Both the position numbers and the translations under genes were made by a program. Shown here one piece after another: positions 1 to 64,000 of a DNA stretch of 64,000 nucleotides. The stretch's first letter is position 1. Each line of letters starts with the position of its first letter. The notes under the pieces were generated by a model. That model made no database searches. It was not told the origin of the DNA and saw only the letters and a program-made list of their open reading frames with translations. Source of the stretch: Chaenocephalus aceratus (taxonomy: Eukaryota; Chordata; Actinopteri; Perciformes; Channichthyidae). The DNA lies in NCBI GenBank assembly GCA_023974075.1, contig JAMFTG010000155.1:1-64000 (forward strand), given 5' to 3'.

Positions 1-67
1 CAGTCTGCGTGGGACATCAGACTGAATCTCTCAAGGTGCTCATGAATGTCTCCCGATGTCTCTCCAG

Positions 68-31059
<30,992 letters not shown>

Positions 31060-31061
31060 CA

Positions 31062-31185
31062 CACACACACGCACACACGCACACACGCACACGCACACAC
31101 GCACACGCACACGCACACACACATTAACAGACACACATTAACAGACACACATTAACAGACACACACACACACACACACACACACT

Positions 31186-31236
<51 letters not shown>

Positions 31237-31299
31237 TAACAGACACACATTAACAGACACACATTAACAGACACACACACACACACACACACACACACT

Positions 31300-31364
<65 letters not shown>

Positions 31365-31418
31365 TAACAGACTCACAGACAGACCACACAGACACATTAA
31401 CAGACACACACACACACA

Positions 31419-31494
<76 letters not shown>

Positions 31495-31567
31495 AACAGA
31501 CTCACACATAAACAGACTCACACACACACACACACACACACACATTAACACACACACACACACACCT
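31062..31567 (+). repeat. (CA)n compound tract in smpd4 3'UTR
   Basis: Starts within a few bases of the stop codon. CA runs are separated by acattaacagac-type spacers that recur in order (31121-31150, 31233-31270), so this is a higher-order repeat of CA block plus spacer. Confidence 0.9.
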
Positions 31568-32246
31568 GGAACGGGAGCAGAACAAAGATCAGTTTCGATT
31601 GTTTTGATGTGGCTGCAGATAACTGTTACTTTTTACCTTTTTTAATAATCATTTTGACGTTAGAAGTCCACAGGAAGTCACCAAACGTCTTGTTTTTCCA
31701 ACAATCATTACACATATTCATGTCTTATGTCAGATCGAGTTAAAACAGCAGATCTCTCTCTCACTCACACACACACTGGCTGCACAGTTGTGCTTGAATA
31801 ATCTTTTTGCTATAAAACCGTTGAAGTCCAGAGGGAACTCATCAAAGGACTGAGATCCTCAACATATTCACGTCTCGAGGCAAAAGAACCAGATTAACGG
31901 CTAAATTAACATTAGAGCGTCTTAAATGATATTTGTCTTTTTTCTAAATGTGTGAGCTTGTTTCAGAGCCGTCGTCTGTTTCTACGGATGCTTTTATTCT
32001 TTTCATGCTCCTGACATTTCCCTTCACGTTTCCCAGACTTTCCGAAGGCACAGCTTTTTAAACGAGACGTGTGAACCCCTGTTAGACAGCTTTACGTTCC
32101 TTGCCTCTGATATGACTGCTGAACCCTGTACATAAACACGGTGTCTGTTTTCACAAACGGGTGCATGCCAAAACATTCAGCGTGATGACAAACAATAACA
32201 CTGACTATCGTTGTGACGGCAGGATGCGTTTCTGTCCAAGAGATTC

Positions 32247-32252
32247 AATAAA
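32247..32252 (+). promoter_or_regulatory. smpd4 polyadenylation signal AATAAA
   Basis: Canonical hexamer about 1.19 kb after the stop, followed by a GT-rich stretch (tgtttgcacttgttggg) typical of a downstream element. Gene order (dcaf1 promoter 1.5 kb further) supports a transcript end here. Confidence 0.75.
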
Positions 32253-33750
32253 CTGTTTGCACTTGTTGGGATTTGTGTTAAGTGTAATTCCTTTATTTTT
32301 AGGTGTGTGTAGGGATTTATGTTTTTGATTGTTTCTCCTCCTTCCTAAGCTAAATGAATCAGCCTGGAGGATGCATCATCCCGGAGAATGCATCATCCCA
32401 ACGCTGGGGCTGTTTTTACTGAGAAACTCATGACTTTTAAGAGATACGTGGTGCATTGCTGCAGATTAGACAAGCCAATATCTAGGCCCGTGCACACGGC
32501 GGCGTGCGCTGAAGCTTCTTCTGCCCGTTCACTTTGAATGTGGTGACGTCACTTTTAGCCGAACTGCATTTTGGGATGCGACGTGGAGCGTTGCTGGCTT
32601 CAAAAGTTGAGCAATGTTCAACTTTTGACGCCTCAGCGGAGGCATCAGCCAATGAAATCCCGTTTATGCAAATCTGCCAGTACAAGCGCTAGCTAGTCAA
32701 ACCGCGTGTATGCTGGGAGAGACGACGCAGGTCATTTCCTCGTATTCAAAACATGGAGGGAAAATTCATTACAGCGGTCGTGAATCACCCGGTGCTGTAT
32801 GATCGGTCTCTGTTCATCTACCGGGATACAAACCGGAGGAGCGAGGCATGGAGGGAGGGGGCAGAGACAGTGGGGGGAAACTGGTAGGTTTTCGCCTGTT
32901 TGGGGATTTTATATCCAGTTTACTTCGTTTTAACATCGCTATTGCTTTGTATGTCGGGGCGGGAGATTCCTGTGATTGGTTGTTGGTCGTGTTGCCCAAG
33001 CTTCAGACACGCCCACCTCCAAGCGTCAACGCACGCTGTTGTGTGGACGCAAAGCCTTAAAGCAGTAAAGTGCACCAAAAAACCAAGGAAATATGAAATT
33101 AATGTCTGAAAAATTACCAGAGAAATTTCGTCAAAAAATGCACAAAAATGTGTATTTTTTTTTATTTGTCAATTTTTCGTCGTAGTAATGTGTTAAATAT
33201 TGACAAAAATGAATTGATAAATGAATGCATTGTTGTAGATTACATTAGCCAACATTAATTAAAGGAGGTGCAATATATAACGCCTTAAACAGCAGTAATG
33301 TGTGAATTATAAGAGGTGAATAATGTCTGGAAACCGTCTTTTTCTGGAAAATATGTGATTTCTTTTTAAATGCAAGTAAAAAAAATGTGAGAAATGTTCA
33401 GTTTGTTTTATAATATGATGCTGTAGGTTACACTAGCATACATATCAACGCCTCAAACAAAGAGAAATATCCACAAAAGAATAGTAATAAATGTATGGAA
33501 AATAACCCCAAAATGTAGGAAACAAATCTAGAAAATATTAAAAGGCCTTAAAAATTCTAAAAATATATATAAAAGGGAAATGCCTGAAAAACTTCTATGG
33601 ATTTTCTGAAAAACTTTAAATGTAAGTTAATTTCTTTGAAAGAATACATGAAAAATGTACACAAACAAATAGCTTTTGTAATAATATGATGCCTTGCGGT
33701 AGATAAGGTTGCCTTCAAAGAAAAACAACAATTATCTAACCATTTGTATT
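32253..33750. other. intergenic region between smpd4 and dcaf1
   Basis: AT-rich, no gene seen. It contains one possible inverted-repeat element (next entry). Confidence 0.55.
32488..33052. mobile_element. possible terminal-inverted-repeat MITE
   Basis: The left end (cgtgcacacggcggcgtgcg then ctgaagctt) resembles the complement of the right end (aagcgtcaacgcacgctgtt then gtgtggacgc). Target duplications not resolved; family unassigned. Confidence 0.4.
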
Positions 33751-33814
33751 AAAAGGGTTTCACTTATTCAATGCGCAATCATTCGTTCCACAAACGACAC
33801 GATGTGGAAATATC

Positions 33815-33960
33815 GAACTACAACTCCCATGAGCAAGTTCTCCCGCATACGTCATCACTTGCGACTCCGTTCTGTGACGTAACACGAAGCCGCCCGCCGA
33901 GGAGAAGTTTTGAAAATAAACGTGACCGTACTTTTTTATTTTACTAAACGTCAGATGTCC
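33815..33960 (+). promoter_or_regulatory. dcaf1 core promoter region
   Basis: Contains ACTACAACTCCCATGA at 33817-33832, a match to the ZNF143/Staf site of many housekeeping promoters. CRE/ATF-like TACGTCAT (33848-33855) and TGACGTAA (33875-33882) follow. It is GC-richer than the surroundings, has no TATA box, and lies just upstream of a plausible noncoding first exon. The promoter role is inferred. Confidence 0.65.
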
Positions 33961-34039
33961 GCGTGGTTTCCCTCGAGACTTCCCGACAAACACCTGGAGA
34001 ATCTCACCCGTTGAGAGGAGGAGAGAAAGGTCGATTCAG
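33900..34039 (+). other. dcaf1: probable noncoding first exon of dcaf1
   Basis: Sequence downstream of the promoter motifs ends in gattcag followed by a strong donor gtgagt at 34040. The next candidate acceptor is the dcaf1 coding exon at 35913. The 5' boundary is approximate. Confidence 0.5.
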
Positions 34040-34098
34040 GTGAGTCACGTGCTGCTAGCTGACATGAGGCATGCTGTCATCTGAACACATGAACATAC

Positions 34099-34099
34099 G

Positions 34100-34132
<33 letters not shown>

Positions 34133-34238
34133 AGTCAGAATACACGTATAGTTAAAAAGGACACCCACAAATAACCCCGTTCTTTAGTGAAGAAGTGTTT
34201 TATATGTACAGCGAAGAGACAACTAAACACATGACTCG

Positions 34239-34292
<54 letters not shown>
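34099..34292 (+). repeat. two (CA)n tracts in dcaf1 intron 1
   Basis: CA runs at 34100-34130 and 34244-34292. Confidence 0.9.
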
Positions 34293-34295
<3 letters not shown>

Positions 34296-34384
34296 GGAGA
34301 GGGTCAGATATAATGTGCACGTGAGGTCAGGAAGCTGTGGACACTCAACTGAGTCTGATACCTGTCATAGAGTTAGCGCGTGAG

Positions 34385-35530
34385 CAACAAGGAGACAACT
34401 TCACAACAAGTACTCAAGTACACTTCTGAGGTACTTTTACTCCACTACAAGTATTTAATACCTTTAGTTACTTCACAGATGTGGATGAAGGATGTGAAAT
34501 ATAACCAAGTGTTGAATCAGACTTTAGTTCCACCTGGAGTAAATCCTCCAGCTACCCTGCAGTCTACAAAGTACTTCAGACTAGCTGCACCTTCCACCAG
34601 CTACCCTGCAGTCTACAAAGTACTTCAGACTAGCTGCACCTCCACCAGCTACCCTGCAGTCTACAAAGTACTTCAGACTAGCTGCACCTCCACCAGCTAC
34701 CCTGCAGTCTACAAAGTACTTCAGACTAGCTGCACCTCCACCAGCTACCCTGCAGTCTACAAAGTACTTCAGACTAGCTGCACCTTCACCAGCTACCCTG
34801 CAGTCTACAAAGTACTTCAGACTAGCTGCACCTTCACCAGCTACCCTGCAGTCTACAAAGTACTTCAGACTAGCTGCACCTCCACCAGCTTTGAGAACAC
34901 TTTCATGATCAATCATTATAAAACATATCATATATATTATTCTGAAATGGACCAATCTGCACAACGACTACTTTTACTGTCTTTCACTATATTTTGATGA
35001 GAATACTTTCTACTTTCACTTGAGGGACATTTTGAATGCAGGACTTTTACTGCAACAGAGTATTCCTACACTCTGGTACTTCTACTTTACTCAAGTACAA
35101 GACCTGAGTACTTCTACTTTTACTCAAGATCTGAGTACTTCTAGTTTTACTCAAGTACAAGATCTGAGTACTTCTACTTTTACTCTAGTAATAGATCTGA
35201 GTACTTCTACTTTTACTCAAGATCTGAGTACTTCTACTTTTACTCTAGTAATATATCTGATTACTTCTACTTTTACTCAAGATCTGAGTGTTTCTACTTT
35301 TGTTACTTTAACTACATTTTGATGCTAACTTTTTGTACTTTTACTTGAGTAACTTTACTTTTACTTCACTCTTGTACGTGTACTTAAGTCTGAGTACTTC
35401 TACTTTTACTCAAGTACAAGACCTGTACTTTAACTACATTTTGATGCTAATGTTTTGTACTTTAACTTCAGTAACATGAATTTTTCTCCACTCTTGTACT
35501 TGTACTTAGTCTGAGTACTTTCGCCTCCTC
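34385..35530. repeat. dispersed 'acttgagtaaaagtacttt' repeat with internal 48-bp tandem
   Basis: Both flanks are the actcaagtacttctactttt family. Between 34551 and 34890 a 48/49-bp unit (gctaccctgcagtctacaaa plus gtacttcagactagctgcac) repeats about seven times. At 35075-35300 a unit of tactttactcaagatctgag repeats. Confidence 0.85.
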
Positions 35531-35918
35531 TGGTTAGTGGAGGGTGTTTCTGAGCAGCTGTCCCCCAGCAGAGGACACCTGTTGTGGGGTCGAATACCAT
35601 CTCCCCCCCCCCCCCCCCTTGATGGTCTCTGAGAGTCTGAGATATGAGGCCTCAACCCGTAACCCTGGCAGACCTTCGGGTGAGTAAAGGAGAGGAAGGG
35701 TCCTCGTGAGGGTCATTTTAAAGAGTCCGGGTCTTGTTGTTAATATGTATATTTCTTTAAATATTTGTGAAGGTAATGTTAGGCTTTGGACTCAAACAAC
35801 TCAAAGCTATTCATACATTTCTATCTGTCTTTTGAACTTTGACCTCAGATCTAGTTCCTTTGCGACCCTCATTGATTGTTTCCTCCTCTTCCTCCTCCTC
35901 TTCCTCCTCCAGGAAGCG

Positions 35919-62726
<26,808 letters not shown>

Positions 62727-63190
62727 GTATCCTCTCATTCGTGATGATAATAATAATGCACTGTATTCTGAACTTGCCTTGCCTAGAAATGATGAAGACT
62801 TAGTGGAAACCAAGAGGCTTCTCATGGCTTGGCTATTTATGAATGGGCAAAGTTAGCTTAGCTTAAGTCCTGAAGGGTAAACCAGACGGACTAGCTCCAT
62901 TCATAAATGCGTACAAATGCCTTTAAAAAGGTGTAAAAATGTACGTGCTTTTACATGCTAGTCTCGGACAATTTCTTTAACTATTCATGTTTGAACTTTT
63001 GTATTCGTTGGGCAATTTAGATTTCTGTCATCATAAGATATATTGTTTGCCAGCACTGTTTATACAAATATATGTGAACCTTTAGGATAATTCTGATTTT
63101 ATTTTCTATTTTAACATCAACTCTTGCAAGAAACAACTCAGAGGACGTACCAAAGTCATTCTGCATGGTAAACTAGGCATTAGTTAGTAT
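62727..63190. other. dcaf1 intron 24, no feature recognised
   Basis: AT-rich sequence with no exon; the next dcaf1 exon is not in the window. Confidence 0.5.
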
Positions 63191-63212
63191 GCCGTGTGCA
63201 TATGTGCTGTTC

Positions 63213-64000
63213 TATAGTTCTACTTTAGTGCCGTTTAGAACCGTTCTGTAGTTCTACTTTAGAACCGTTCTGTAGTTCTACTTTAGTACCGTCCTGTAGT
63301 TCTACTTTAGAACCGTCCTGTAGTTCTACTTTAGAACCGTCCTGTAGTTCTACTTTAGAACCGTCCTGTAGTTCTACTTTAGTACCGTCCTGTAGTTCTA
63401 CTTTAGTACCGTCCTGTAGTTCTACTTTAGTACCGTCCTGTAGTTCTACTTTAATACCGTCCTGTAGTTCTACTTTAGTACCGTCCTGTAGTTCTACTTT
63501 AGTACCGTCCTGTAGTTCTACTTTAGTACCGTCCTGTAGTTCTACTTTAGTACCGTTCTGTAGTTCTACTTTAGAACCGTTCTGTAGTTCTACTTTAGTA
63601 CCGTCCTGTAGTTCTACTTTAGTACCGTCCTGTAGTTCTACTTTAGTACCGTCCTGTAGTTCTACTTTAGTACCGTCCTGTAGTTCTACTTTAGTACCGT
63701 CCTGTAGTTCTACTTTAGTACCGTCCTGTAGTTCTACTTTAGTACCGTTCTGTAGTTCTACTTTAGTGCCGTTCTGTAGTTCTACTTTAGAGCCGTCCTG
63801 TAGTTCTACTTTAGTACCGTTCTGTAGTTCTACTTTAGTACCGTTCTGTAGTTCTACTTTAGTACCGTTCTGTAGTTCTACTTTAGTACCGTCCTGTAGT
63901 TCTACTTTAGTACCGTCCTGAAGTTCTACTTTAGTACCGTTCTGTAGTTCTACTTTAGTACCGTTCTGTCGTTCTACTTTAGAACCGTTCTGTAGTTCTA
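63213..64000 (+). repeat. 24-bp minisatellite running off the window
   Basis: Unit ttctactttagtaccgtcct plus gtag, about 33 copies. Variants (agaacc, ttctg, gtgcc) are interspersed. Confidence 0.97.

Larger units (their letters stand above)
31060..32270 (+). other. smpd4: smpd4 3'UTR
   Basis: Noncoding sequence after the stop. The first ~500 nt are (CA)n tracts interrupted by attaacagac motifs; the rest is unique. It should end shortly after the AATAAA at 32247. The 3' boundary is inferred. Confidence 0.7.

Noticed and set aside
32848..33109. 70-codon frames in the intergenic region
   Set aside because: No homology, no splice partners, and inside a probable MITE.

Overview
The window is vertebrate, almost certainly teleost fish, nuclear DNA. 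Short coding exons with GT/AG boundaries are spread over tens of kilobases. The gaps hold long (GT)n/(CA)n tracts, intronic minisatellites, and a dense load of hAT-type DNA transposons, tRNA-derived SINEs, L2-like and other LINEs, a solo LTR and a DIRS-like remnant. There is no bacterial or phage content.

Two protein-coding genes lie head-to-tail on the + strand. smpd4 (neutral sphingomyelinase 3) enters truncated at the left edge. Eighteen coding exons run from 68 to the stop at 31059, with a 3'UTR reaching an AATAAA at 32247. dcaf1 (VprBP, the DDB1-CUL4 substrate receptor) starts at a probable promoter near 33.8 kb with a noncoding exon ending at 34039. Its coding exons run from 35913 to 62726, and the gene continues past the right edge: the second WDXR repeat and the acidic tail are missing. 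Exons were assigned by similarity to the human proteins as remembered, and almost every junction was checked for splice dinucleotides and phase.

Region by region: 0-6.3 kb holds smpd4 exons, a truncated LINE and an 1.8-kb foldback hAT. 6.3-10.2 kb is intron dominated by a 22-bp and a 34/37-bp minisatellite. 10.2-31 kb holds the remaining smpd4 exons, separated by hAT elements, a 72-bp minisatellite present in two introns, a 2-kb 37-bp array, a solo LTR and a purine-rich array. 31-35.9 kb is the smpd4 3'UTR, intergenic DNA and the dcaf1 promoter. 35.9-62.7 kb holds dcaf1 exons with hAT/MITE insertions (one intron has a several-level nest), a DIRS-like gag remnant and an L2 LINE. 63.2-64 kb is a 24-bp minisatellite running off the window.

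Five exons (two in smpd4, three in dcaf1) carry single frame-breaking indels, three of them in homopolymer runs. The flanking exons are intact and phase-consistent, so sequencing or assembly error is the likeliest cause rather than pseudogenisation. The two genes have no known shared pathway: SMPD4 is a membrane-bound sphingomyelin hydrolase of the ER/nuclear envelope, and DCAF1 is a ubiquitin-ligase substrate receptor. I found no convincing new multi-gene system. The most unusual signals are the GT tracts abutting at least six 3' splice sites, the repeat shared by two smpd4 introns, and the nested transposon structures.
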